DNA from: DASWZN01 sp036404435
GTDB lineage: Bacteria; Acidobacteriota; Terriglobia; Bryobacterales; Bryobacteraceae
NCBI GenBank assembly: GCA_036404435.1
Contig: DASWZN010000041.1
Location: 108,514 to 172,513, forward strand
Length of the DNA: 64,000 nucleotides
Direction of reading: 5' to 3'
Shown here: positions 15,329-22,658 of the stretch, piece after piece
How positions within the stretch are numbered: position 1 is the stretch's first letter
Layout: each line of letters starts with the position of its first letter
Position numbers and translations under genes: made by a program
Notes under the pieces: generated by a model
Database searches by the model: none
What the model saw: only the letters and a program-made list of their open reading frames with translations
Told to the model about the DNA's origin: nothing

Positions 15329-16201
15329 ATGATTCCGCTGTCGAAGATTCTGCTGCCGGTGGACTTCTCCGAGCGCTGTCTCGGGGCCGCCCGCTACGCG
15401 GCGTCGCTGGCATCCCGTTTCCAGGCTGAGATTGCGCTGCTCCACGTCGTCGAGCCGCTGCGCTACGACTTCGGCGAGATGGAGTTTGCGGGCGGGGTGG
15501 CGAACGAGGTGCTGCAGAGCCGCGTCGCGCTGGCGCGCCAGCAACTCGACGCGTTCCTAGGACCGGAACTGGCCGGCGCGCGCGTCAGCCGGACGCTGCT
15601 CGAAGGCGACCCGGCGCGGCGCATCGTGGAGTACGCTCACGACCGGCAGGTCGGGCTGATCGCCATGCCGACGCACGGCTACGGCCCGTTCCGGCGCTTC
15701 ATCCTGGGATCGGTGACCGCGAAGGTGCTGCATGACGCGGACTGTCCGGTGCTGACGGGCGTGCACCTGGAAGGGACCCCGGAGCTGCCATCGACGGCCT
15801 TCCACACTATCCTGTGCGCCGTGGACCTGGGGCCGCAGAGCCGCAAGACGCTGTGCTGGGCGGCGCAGATGGCGGCGGAGTTCGGCGCACGGCTATTGCT
15901 GGCGCACGCGATTCCGTCGATCGAGGCGCGGCCCGGCGATTACTTCGACACGGGCCTGGCTGAACAGTTGTCGAAAGCCGCGCGCGAGGAACTGGCGCAC
16001 CTGCAGCAGGAGATGCGCGCGGAGGCGGAAACGGTGGTGGAAGGCGGCGACCCACCGCAGGTCGTCAGCCGGCTGGCCGCGGAGCGGAAGGCGGATCTGC
16101 TGGTGATCGGGCGCGGATCGGCGGCGGGCCTCTTCGGCCGCCTGCGGACGAACGCGTACGCTATTATCCGGCAGAGTCCGTGCCCGGTGGTGAGTGTCTG
16201 A
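15329..16201 (+). CDS. Tandem universal stress protein (UspA family)
   Basis: 290 aa with two Usp domains. Domain 1 (about residues 1-145) starts LSKILLPVDFSERCLGAARY and ends with the ATP-binding pattern MPTHGYGPFRRFILGSVT. Domain 2 (about 153-290) starts FHTILCAVDLGPQSRKTLCW and carries a degenerate version (GRGSAAGLFGRLRTNAYAI), so only the first domain is likely to bind ATP. Usp proteins help cells survive starvation or stress (family knowledge). It is monocistronic; the upstream gap to the DUF2007-like gene holds a repeat. Confidence 0.9.
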   Translation: MIPLSKILLPVDFSERCLGAARYAASLASRFQAEIALLHVVEPLRYDFGEMEFAGGVANEVLQSRVALARQQLDAFLGPELAGARVSRTLLEGDPARRIVEYAHDRQVGLIAMPTHGYGPFRRFILGSVTAKVLHDADCPVLTGVHLEGTPELPSTAFHTILCAVDLGPQSRKTLCWAAQMAAEFGARLLLAHAIPSIEARPGDYFDTGLAEQLSKAAREELAHLQQEMRAEAETVVEGGDPPQVVSRLAAERKADLLVIGRGSAAGLFGRLRTNAYAIIRQSPCPVVSV

Positions 16202-16215
16202 AAGCGTTCGTCGCC

Positions 16216-16685
16216 CGTTGCCCGTTGCTCGTTGCTAGCGTCGTTCGTTGTCTGCGGCTCGCCTCTGGTAGTCGATGAAAGCCGACGTTTTGCGGATGAG
16301 TTCTTCCAGGCGAGCGTGCCGGTCGGGCGGTGCTGAGTACCCCAATTCGGCCGCAACTTCGAACAAGGCGTCAAGTTCGTAGAGGGAACCCAGTGCGATC
16401 TGCACGAACCTGGCGGTGTCAGCATGTGAATGCCTCCCGACGCCTTCGGCTATGTTCGCGGGGACTGACACGGCGGCGCGCCGTACCTGGGCCGCCAAAC
16501 CGTAAGTTTCCTGTTTGGGCCAGGTGCCGGCGACTTCGTAGACGCTCTTCACGAGTCGGATCCCAAGCCTCCAGATGTCGAGATTGCGGACGGTATCCGG
16601 AGTGGGGGCACTTGCCATACTGAAGAAGTGTTCGGGATCCCACGACCCTCTCATGGGATCAACGGGCAACGAGCAACGGGCAACG
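16216..16685. repeat. 19-bp perfect inverted repeat enclosing the four-helix-bundle gene
   Basis: CGTTGCCCGTTGCTCGTTG at 16216-16234 is exactly complementary to 16667-16685. Both arms are built of heptamers (CGTTGCC/CGTTGCT). The left arm abuts the stop codon of the enclosed gene; the right arm lies 48 nt upstream of its ATG. Left of the arm the repeat continues (CGTCGCCC), matching 15227-15243. The unit could be a small non-autonomous mobile cassette. Confidence 0.85.
16235..16618 (-). CDS. Four-helix-bundle protein (23S rRNA intervening-sequence/S23 family)
   Basis: 127 aa with the family pattern RNLDIWRLGIRLVKSVYEVA, AAQVRRAAVSVPANIAEGVG, QIALGSLYELDALFEVAAEL and ARLEELIRKTSAFIDYQRR. Relatives are encoded by 23S rRNA intervening sequences, occur as free-standing genes, or serve as Avd accessory proteins of diversity-generating retroelements; no reverse transcriptase is in this window. 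The start ATG at 16618 fits the family; the extension to 16669 runs into the flanking repeat. The gene fills almost exactly the interval between the 19-bp inverted repeats. Confidence 0.88.
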   Translation of the reverse strand: MASAPTPDTVRNLDIWRLGIRLVKSVYEVAGTWPKQETYGLAAQVRRAAVSVPANIAEGVGRHSHADTARFVQIALGSLYELDALFEVAAELGYSAPPDRHARLEELIRKTSAFIDYQRRAADNERR

Positions 16686-16693
16686 AGCGCTTC

Positions 16694-17989
16694 TCAGGCG
16701 TACCCCAGCGTCCGCGCCGCAGCGAGCAGCTCGTCGCGGAATCTTGGATCCGCGATCGCGATTAACGCTTCGGCTCGCTGGCGGAGATTCTTGCCGTGCA
16801 GGTAGGCGACGCCGAATTCTGTGATCACATAATGCACGTCGCCGCGCGAAGTTACTACTCCGGCTCCGGGCTTGAGCGTGGGCGCGATGCGGGAAATGGT
16901 CCCGTCCTTGGCCGTGGCGGGGAGGGCGATGATAGGAACGCCGCCCTTCGAGCGCGCGGCGCCGCGGATGAAATCCACCTGGCCTCCAATGCCGCTGTAG
17001 GGCAGGTGGCCGACCGAATCGGCGCAGACCTGGCCGGTGAGATCTACTTCGAGCGCCGAGTTGATGGCCACCATGCGGTCGTTCTGTGAAATGACGTAGG
17101 GGTCGTTGGTGTAGGCGGTGGGGTGGAACTCGAAGATAGGGTTGTTGTCGATGAAGTCGAAAAGCTTGCGGGTTCCGAGTACGAAGGCCGTGATCACTTT
17201 GTGGGGGTGAATGCTCTTGCGCTCGTTGTTGACCACGCCCAGCTCGATCAGCTCGATCAGTTCATCGGAGATCATCTCGCTGTGAACGCCCAGGTCCTTG
17301 TGGTTGCGCAGGGCCAGCAGCACCGCTTCCGGAATCCCGCCGATGCCGGTCTGGATCACCGCGCCATCGGGAATGAGCCGGGCCACGTGCGCCGCGATGG
17401 CGTGGTGGACGGGCGTGATCCGGCACTTCTTGTACTCGGCCAGCGGGTGCGAGGCTTCGACGATGGCGTGCGCCTTGCTCACATGGATGAAGGAGTCGCC
17501 GAGCGTGCGGGGCGCCTGGTCGTTGACCTCGACGATGAGGTGGCGGGCGCAATTGGCGCCGGTGAGGGTGACGTCGACGCCGGTTCCCAGGCTCATGTAT
17601 CCGTAGTCGTCGGGCGGGGTGCACTGGATGAGGGCGACATCGATGGGGATGACGCCGGTCTGGAACAGGCTCTCGATTTCGTGGAGGAAGATGGGGATGT
17701 AATCGGCGCGGCCCTCCTGGACGGCGCGGCGGACATTGGCGCCGATGAACATGGCGCTGTGGCGGAAAATGCCTTCGTACTGGGGCAGGATGTAATCGGC
17801 CGTGCCCATGGTGGCCATGTGGAAGATCTCGACGTTGCGAAGCTCGGAAGAGCGGCCGAGTAACGCGGCAATAAGGGCCTCGGGCTCGGAGCAACCCTGG
17901 TGGACCAGAACGCGGTCCCCGGACTTGACGGCCTGCAGGGCTTCATCGGCGGTGCGGATCTTGGAACGGTAGCTCTCGATCCAGTACAT
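16694..17989 (-). CDS. Acetyl-CoA hydrolase/CoA-transferase (4-hydroxybutyrate CoA-transferase type)
   Basis: 431 aa with both CoA-transferase halves: SGDRVLVHQGCSEPEALI at the N-terminus, DGAVIQTGIGGIPEAVLLAL, and LGVHSEMISDELIELIELG, whose Glu is the expected covalent CoA-thioester residue. The C-terminal half has SGIGGQVDFIRGAARSKGG and VVTSRGDVHYVITEFGVAYL. Such enzymes exchange CoA between acetyl-CoA and short acids, or hydrolyse acetyl-CoA. The exact acid cannot be read from sequence. It lies 3 nt downstream of the alanine dehydrogenase gene, so the two form an operon; together they could link alanine/pyruvate oxidation with acyl-CoA disposal. Confidence 0.9.
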   Translation of the reverse strand: MYWIESYRSKIRTADEALQAVKSGDRVLVHQGCSEPEALIAALLGRSSELRNVEIFHMATMGTADYILPQYEGIFRHSAMFIGANVRRAVQEGRADYIPIFLHEIESLFQTGVIPIDVALIQCTPPDDYGYMSLGTGVDVTLTGANCARHLIVEVNDQAPRTLGDSFIHVSKAHAIVEASHPLAEYKKCRITPVHHAIAAHVARLIPDGAVIQTGIGGIPEAVLLALRNHKDLGVHSEMISDELIELIELGVVNNERKSIHPHKVITAFVLGTRKLFDFIDNNPIFEFHPTAYTNDPYVISQNDRMVAINSALEVDLTGQVCADSVGHLPYSGIGGQVDFIRGAARSKGGVPIIALPATAKDGTISRIAPTLKPGAGVVTSRGDVHYVITEFGVAYLHGKNLRQRAEALIAIADPRFRDELLAAARTLGYA

Positions 17990-17992
17990 GGC

Positions 17993-19117
17993 TCACGCCC
18001 CTTCCGACAGAATCTCGGCCAGCGGCCGGTAGTCAGCCTTCCAGGCCACGGCGAGCCGGTGGTGAACGCACTGGCCGCGGTAGGTGTAGACGCCGCGCGC
18101 AAGCTGCGGGCACTGGCGAAAGGCGTCTTCGATGCCCAACTCGCCGAGACGGAGCAGATAGGGCATGACAGCGTGCGCCAGGGCGATCGAGGCGCTGCGG
18201 CCGATGTCGGCGGTCAGGTTGGGAACGCAGTAGTGCACGACGCCGTGGTGGACGAAGGACGGCTCGGCGATGGTGGTGGGGCGGCTGGTTTCGACGCAGC
18301 CGCCTTGATCGATGGAGACGTCGATGATGACGGAGCCGCGGCGCATGGTCTCGACCATCTTCCTGGTCACGATGTGCGGCGTGCGCAGGCCGGGCACCAG
18401 GATCGCGCCGATGACGACGTCGGCGGAGGAGACCGCGGCGCTGATCGAGTCTGGGTCGGCCAGCGCGGTGGAGATGTTGGGGACGTGATCGACCAGGTCG
18501 CTCAGCTTCTCAGCATCGATGTCGAGGATGGTGACGCGCGCGCCGGAGGCGGTTGCGGCGCGGGCCGCGCGTGCGCCCACGACGCCGGCTCCCAGAATCA
18601 CGACGTGCGCCGGAGGAATGCCGGGCGTGCCGCCGAGCAGAATGCCGCGTCCGCCGGAGCTGGAGCGCAGAAGGTGCGCCGCGAGGGGAATCGCCGTGCG
18701 ACCGCACAGTTCGCTGGCGGCGGCGAGCACGGGGTGGCGGCCGTCGGGGGTCTCGATGATCTCGCAGCCGATGGCGGTGATCCGCCGTTCGAGCAGCCGC
18801 TCGAAGACCGCCTTTCCGGCGACGGCCATGTGATAGAAGGCCATGATGGCGGTGCCCGGGCGGCAGAGATCGAGCTCCTGGGTGGTGGGGACGGAGATGC
18901 GGGCGATGAGGTCCGAGCGGGCGATGACGTCGGCCGCCGAGTAGCCGATGCTGGCACCGGCGCGGATGAACTCATCGTCGCGGAACATGGCGCCATCGGC
19001 CGCGCCCTGCTCGACCCAGACGACGTTGCCGCGCTCGACGAGCTGGCGGACGACGGGCGGGGTGAGGGCGACCCGGCGGTCGTGGGGATCTTTTTCGCGC
19101 AGGACTCCGATGTTCAT
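17993..19117 (-). CDS. ald: Alanine dehydrogenase-family NAD-dependent oxidoreductase
   Basis: 374 aa with the AlaDH/PNT N-domain (MNIGVLREKDPHDRRVALTP, AFYHMAVAGKAVFERLLERR) and the Rossmann-fold NAD site VVILGAGVVGARAARAATAS followed by an acidic residue (LDIDAEKL), which favours NAD over NADP. The closing part includes VIIDVSIDQGGCVETSRPTT. Alanine dehydrogenase oxidises L-alanine to pyruvate and ammonia. The spacing of TYRGQCVHHRLA differs from textbook Ald (GxGVTNMPG is replaced by VPNLTADIGRSASIALA), so a related amino-acid dehydrogenase activity is possible. The ATG at 19117 starts at the conserved N-terminus; the 25-residue upstream extension is not family-like. Confidence 0.8.
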   Translation of the reverse strand: MNIGVLREKDPHDRRVALTPPVVRQLVERGNVVWVEQGAADGAMFRDDEFIRAGASIGYSAADVIARSDLIARISVPTTQELDLCRPGTAIMAFYHMAVAGKAVFERLLERRITAIGCEIIETPDGRHPVLAAASELCGRTAIPLAAHLLRSSSGGRGILLGGTPGIPPAHVVILGAGVVGARAARAATASGARVTILDIDAEKLSDLVDHVPNISTALADPDSISAAVSSADVVIGAILVPGLRTPHIVTRKMVETMRRGSVIIDVSIDQGGCVETSRPTTIAEPSFVHHGVVHYCVPNLTADIGRSASIALAHAVMPYLLRLGELGIEDAFRQCPQLARGVYTYRGQCVHHRLAVAWKADYRPLAEILSEGA

Positions 19118-19175
19118 GGGAGCGTACCGGGGGTTAGTATAGCGCGGGGGGCGGTACACTGGACTCGGAGGCGTT

Positions 19176-19409
19176 ATGCCGTTCGACCGCATTTCGATCG
19201 ACCCGAAAATGTGTCACGGTCAGGCGTGCGTGAAGGGTGCTCGGATTGCCGTGGACCAGATCGTGCGCATGCTGGCCAACGGCGACTCGGTGGAGGACCT
19301 GCTCGCCGAGTATCCGTCGCTCAGCCGCGAAGACATCATGGCTTGCCTCGACTATGCGGCGGAGCTCGCGGAAGAGCAGGTCACGCCGATCCAAGTCGCC
19401 GGCCACTAA
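19176..19409 (+). CDS. DUF433 protein (antitoxin-like)
   Basis: 77 aa matching DUF433: ISIDPKMCHGQACVKGARIA, MLANGDSVEDLLAEYPSLSR, EDIMACLDYAAE. DUF433 proteins are winged-helix-like and commonly sit upstream of PIN/DUF5615-type toxins as presumed antitoxins. Here no toxin follows; the next gene is another small antitoxin-like protein. The family usually has P-x-V-C-GGKP; this copy reads DPKMCHGQACVKGARI, a common variant. The 58-nt gap to the divergent ald start would hold both promoters. Confidence 0.8.
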   Translation: MPFDRISIDPKMCHGQACVKGARIAVDQIVRMLANGDSVEDLLAEYPSLSREDIMACLDYAAELAEEQVTPIQVAGH

Positions 19410-19447
19410 CGGGTGAAGCCGGCATTCTCAGGGCGCGGAGGCGCCAG

Positions 19448-19669
19448 ATGGACAAGGTCAATGATCCCCGCTACAACTTCTACGCCAGCCCGAGCGTGGA
19501 CGAGCTGATCGCCCAGCAGGGCAAGGGCCCCGTCAACGACCCGAAGATCCTGCTTGGAGACTTCTGGCCGGAGGACGAGCCAATCGAGGCGTTCCTGGCA
19601 GCCCTGTACGCGTGGCGCGGGCGCGAGCGGCCAGACGAAGCTCGGCGCGTCACGGCTAGGGCAACGTGA
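19448..19669 (+). CDS. Small acidic protein, antitoxin-like (orphan)
   Basis: 73 aa starting at ATG 19448 with GGAGG 7 nt upstream. The sequence NDPRYNFYASPSVDELIAQQ, then LGDFWPEDEPIEAFLAALYA, resembles the small antitoxins that precede PIN-domain toxins (an N-terminal segment, then a toxin-wrapping WPEDExxxEF helix). This is pattern recognition rather than a firm family call. No PIN gene follows; the next gene is on the opposite strand. It is 38 nt downstream of the DUF433 gene, so both are probably remnants or a solitary antitoxin module. Confidence 0.55.
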   Translation: MDKVNDPRYNFYASPSVDELIAQQGKGPVNDPKILLGDFWPEDEPIEAFLAALYAWRGRERPDEARRVTARAT

Positions 19670-19686
19670 AGGACTCGTGAAGTGCT

Positions 19687-20802
19687 CTAATGCGGCGGGT
19701 ACAAACCCAATGCCTGACACGCCCTGACCTGTTGTTCTTCCTTCACGGTCAGGTCACTGATCTTCCTGTCGGCAGTGTTTCGGTAGATGACGGTGCATGC
19801 CAGCCGGACTTCGGCAGCTTTGGCGTCCTTCTCCGCTTTCGCTCTTGCGTCCCGCGCGTCTGCTTCCGCTTGCCGTCGCTTCCTTTCCGCCGCCAGTTGC
19901 TTTTGGCGCGCCGCTTCAGCCGCATCCGTCTTCGCCTGTGTCTCAGCAGCCTTCTTCTCTTGCTCCTGACGTTCGATCTTCTGCTTTTCCAGTTCTGTAT
20001 CCGTCGGTTTCTTAATCCCGCCGGTGAGCTTGAATTCGCACTTCTCAACGAAGAAAAGAGGGAAGTGAAGCTCTTGCGAGAGCCAGCATGTGCCGCTCTT
20101 TGGCCAGTTGCACGGCGCGCATAAACCGCCCCCTTCGCGCCAGCAGTACATTTTGCCTTCCGCAACGAAGCTTTGACGAATGCGCTTTGACGGGTCCTTC
20201 AAGTCATGACCTTGGTAAACGACCGTGAAAACGGGGCCATCCCAATCATGGTTTAGCCCATTGATGACCTTGGCCTTGAACTCCGGAACACCACGCCCGA
20301 TCAGTTGAACATCCCGGAGGGTAAACGAGCCGTCTTCGTCCTCAACGGCGATCTCGCCCATTGGCGTGCCGCCGCTGAACTTGAATTCGTACTTCTCAAT
20401 GAAGAAGAGAGGGAAGTCAAGCTCTTGCGAGAGCGCGCATGTACCGCCCTTTGGCCAGCCGCACATTTTGCCTTCCACAACGAAGCTTTGACGAATACGC
20501 TTTGACGGGTCCTTCAAGTCATGACCTTCGTAGACGACTGTGAAAACGGGGGCGCCCCAGTCATGGTTTAGTCCGTTGATAGCCTTGGCCTTGAACTCCG
20601 GAACGCCACGCCCGATCAGCTGAACATCCCGAAGGATGAACGAGCCGTCTTCGTCCTTAACGGCGATCTCGTCTATTGGCGTGGCGCTGTAGTCTGTGCC
20701 GTTCTGCCCCCGCACCGTCGAGATGGGGGCCAGCGAGAAGAGCAGTGCGAAGCCGAGCACGGTGCGCACGACCCTACATGGCTCCAGTCGAATCCGGCGC
20801 AT
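19687..20802 (-). CDS. Secreted protein with a tandem duplicated domain and C-terminal coiled coil
   Basis: 371 aa: signal peptide (VVRTVLGFALLFSLAPISTV), then two tandem copies of one domain at residues 41-145 and 146-262. Shared blocks include DVQLIGRGVPEFKAK, INGLNHDW, PVFTVVY and GHDLKDPSKRIRQSFV. The second copy holds 13 extra residues with two Cys (YCWREGGGLCAPC). A charged coiled coil follows (about residues 265-335, Lys/Glu/Ala-rich), then a Cys-containing tail. The DNA of the two copies is about as similar as the proteins, so the duplication is recent. GC is lower than in its surroundings. No known family was recognised. The DUF2971 gene lies 26 nt upstream. Confidence 0.7.
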   Translation of the reverse strand: MRRIRLEPCRVVRTVLGFALLFSLAPISTVRGQNGTDYSATPIDEIAVKDEDGSFILRDVQLIGRGVPEFKAKAINGLNHDWGAPVFTVVYEGHDLKDPSKRIRQSFVVEGKMCGWPKGGTCALSQELDFPLFFIEKYEFKFSGGTPMGEIAVEDEDGSFTLRDVQLIGRGVPEFKAKVINGLNHDWDGPVFTVVYQGHDLKDPSKRIRQSFVAEGKMYCWREGGGLCAPCNWPKSGTCWLSQELHFPLFFVEKCEFKLTGGIKKPTDTELEKQKIERQEQEKKAAETQAKTDAAEAARQKQLAAERKRRQAEADARDARAKAEKDAKAAEVRLACTVIYRNTADRKISDLTVKEEQQVRACQALGLYPPH

Positions 20803-20828
20803 TTCCCAAGGCTATCACCAGCCGTGCC

Positions 20829-21590
20829 TTACGAGGCCGCACCCGTCGGCTCCCAAGGGATTCTCAGATCCGGGGGCGGAGCGTACAACAAAGATCGTTT
20901 GATCTCTCCTGCAAATCCCGCTGCCCTGATCTTCCGCTTAAGAATGGCGGCTTTTGGGTTGTCCATCCGTGGGTCCAGCACCACTTGGTCGATAAGGCTG
21001 TTGGGTTCCACGGGATACGGCAAAAGATCCCTTGTAAAGTTGTGAAAGTCGTGAGGTGTGAAAAGCAACTGGACCTCGCGCTCGTGTTTGAACGCTGGAC
21101 GCTTCACCAAAAGAGTACGGGCAAGCGTTCTGTGCGTGAGCGGGCCCTCGTGTCCCCGTAACACCGAGTTTCCGAACGCAACGAGGTCCTGACTCTTTAG
21201 ATACCGAACCCTGCCGATAAACGCCTCCTGCACAGCCCAATTGCCGCGCCAAGAACTCAAACTCTCCGCGAGCCTGCGGATGGTCGAGCGGATGCGAACC
21301 GCTTTCGAGTTCGGTGAGTAAATGCGCCAGATCGCATCTGACGCCCGCTCGAACGTCCAGCATTGACCGTAAAAGTGATCCCGAGCGTCGATGATGACGG
21401 GTTCTCCATTCGAAATGAAGTGGGAGTGAAGAATGAAGTTCTCGAAGGGGTCGTCCCACAGCTTGGGCCTCACCAAGACATTCTTGCCTGTCGAAAGAAG
21501 CTTGAAGAGGTAGCACGTCTTGATTATTCGATAGATGAAGCCATCACGTCCAGCGGCGGGGATGTCCAAGTAGTTGTTGTCAGTGCTCAT
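20829..21590 (-). CDS. DUF2971 family protein
   Basis: 253 aa with the DUF2971 layout: YRIIKTCYLFKLLSTGKNVL, RPKLWDDPFENFIL, FYGQCWTFERASDAIWRIYS near the middle, and LVKRPAFKHEREVQLLF later. The WDDPFE and the CW..E.SDAIWR.Y blocks are family signatures. DUF2971 proteins are of unknown function and are often found in accessory or defence-like regions. Codon use is noticeably less GC-biased than in the adjacent cyd genes, so horizontal acquisition together with the repeat protein downstream is plausible. Confidence 0.82.
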   Translation of the reverse strand: MSTDNNYLDIPAAGRDGFIYRIIKTCYLFKLLSTGKNVLVRPKLWDDPFENFILHSHFISNGEPVIIDARDHFYGQCWTFERASDAIWRIYSPNSKAVRIRSTIRRLAESLSSWRGNWAVQEAFIGRVRYLKSQDLVAFGNSVLRGHEGPLTHRTLARTLLVKRPAFKHEREVQLLFTPHDFHNFTRDLLPYPVEPNSLIDQVVLDPRMDNPKAAILKRKIRAAGFAGEIKRSLLYAPPPDLRIPWEPTGAAS

Positions 21591-21605
21591 ACTGCGGTCT
21601 TCGGG

Positions 21606-22646
21606 TTAGTAGCCTTCCTCCTCTAAGCGCACTTTCCCGGCGAAGTGGCGGTAGATGAAAACCGAGTAGGCCAGGACCAGCAACATGCCGGGGATCCACC
21701 AGACGAGGGCCACGGAGAGGCCGTAGGGAGAGGTCTGGGTGGAGGCGATGGTGAGGCCGAGGCGGGGGTCGGTGTTCGAGGGCAGCACGTAGGGGTAGAT
21801 GCCGAAGACGGCACTGGTCAACATGCCGGCGATGAAGGCGCAGGAAGAGAGGAACGCCTTCAGGTCGTCGCCGCGCAGGATGAAGACCAGCATGGCGATC
21901 AGGCCGGCGAGTGCGAGATCGGGAAAGACCCAGCCCCAGATGTACGTCGTGAGGTTGTGCAGGACCAGGGGCTGCACGCGGAAGGTGGCTAGCGTGACGG
22001 CGGCGGTGAGGACGGCGATGGCGCTCCAGGCCCACTTGGCGATGATGCGGGCGCGGTGCTGGAGCAGATCCTCGTTCTTGACGGCGATCCAGAGAGCGCC
22101 GTGGACGGCCAGCGTGACGAAGGCCAGCAGGCCGACCAGGACGGTGTACCAGTCGAGGATGCCGGCGTCCTTGCCGGTTTGGAAATTGGTCCAGAGCGGC
22201 AGGAAGAATGTGCCGCTCGAGTCCAGGGGAACGCCGCGGATGACGTTGCCCAGGGCGGCGCCGTAGAAGATGGCGAGCAAGGCGCTGGCGAGCATGAACA
22301 GGGCGTCGAAGAAGGGGCGCCACAGGTTGTCCTCGAGGTGGTTGCGGAACTCGACGGCGACGCCGCGCACGATGAGCAGCCAGAGGACCATCATCAGCGG
22401 CAGGTAGAAGCCGGAGAAGCTGGAGGCGTAGAGACCGGGGAAGGCGAAGTAGAGCGTGCCGCCGCCGGCCAGGAGCCAGACCTCATTGCCGTCCCAGACG
22501 GGCCCGATGGAGCGGATGACGCGGCGGCGCTGCGACTCGGTGCGCCCGACGGAGAAGTGGAGAATGCCGGCCCCGAGGTCGAAGCCATCGAGGATGACGT
22601 AACCGGCGATCATGAGTGCGACGAGACAGTACCAGACGGTTGCCAT
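21606..22646 (-). CDS. cydB: Cytochrome bd ubiquinol oxidase subunit II
   Basis: 346 aa, polytopic, beginning VWYCLVALMIAGYVILDGFD, the CydB first helix with the conserved LDGFDLGAG motif, then RSIGPVWDGNEVWLLAGGG, also diagnostic. CydB pairs with CydA in the inner membrane to form the high-affinity quinol oxidase. It is 12 nt downstream of cydA, forming cydAB. No cydX or cydDC genes are seen here. Confidence 0.95.
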   Translation of the reverse strand: MATVWYCLVALMIAGYVILDGFDLGAGILHFSVGRTESQRRRVIRSIGPVWDGNEVWLLAGGGTLYFAFPGLYASSFSGFYLPLMMVLWLLIVRGVAVEFRNHLEDNLWRPFFDALFMLASALLAIFYGAALGNVIRGVPLDSSGTFFLPLWTNFQTGKDAGILDWYTVLVGLLAFVTLAVHGALWIAVKNEDLLQHRARIIAKWAWSAIAVLTAAVTLATFRVQPLVLHNLTTYIWGWVFPDLALAGLIAMLVFILRGDDLKAFLSSCAFIAGMLTSAVFGIYPYVLPSNTDPRLGLTIASTQTSPYGLSVALVWWIPGMLLVLAYSVFIYRHFAGKVRLEEEGY

Positions 22647-22658
22647 AGGGCTCCTTCG

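Noticed and set aside
16235..16618. Diversity-generating retroelement suggested by an Avd-like four-helix-bundle gene
   Set aside because: No reverse transcriptase, template repeat or variable repeat was seen in the window; the free-standing S23-type gene is the simpler call.
15227..16685. CRISPR-like appearance of repeated 17-19-mers
   Set aside because: Only two to three copies with irregular spacing, inverted orientation and no cas genes.
17900..19669. A very long open frame on the + strand opposite the CoA-transferase and alanine dehydrogenase genes
   Set aside because: It is a codon-bias shadow of two well-recognised reverse-strand enzymes (Asp/Gly/Val/Ala-rich, no domain). Only its last 73 codons, with their own ribosome site, are a real gene.
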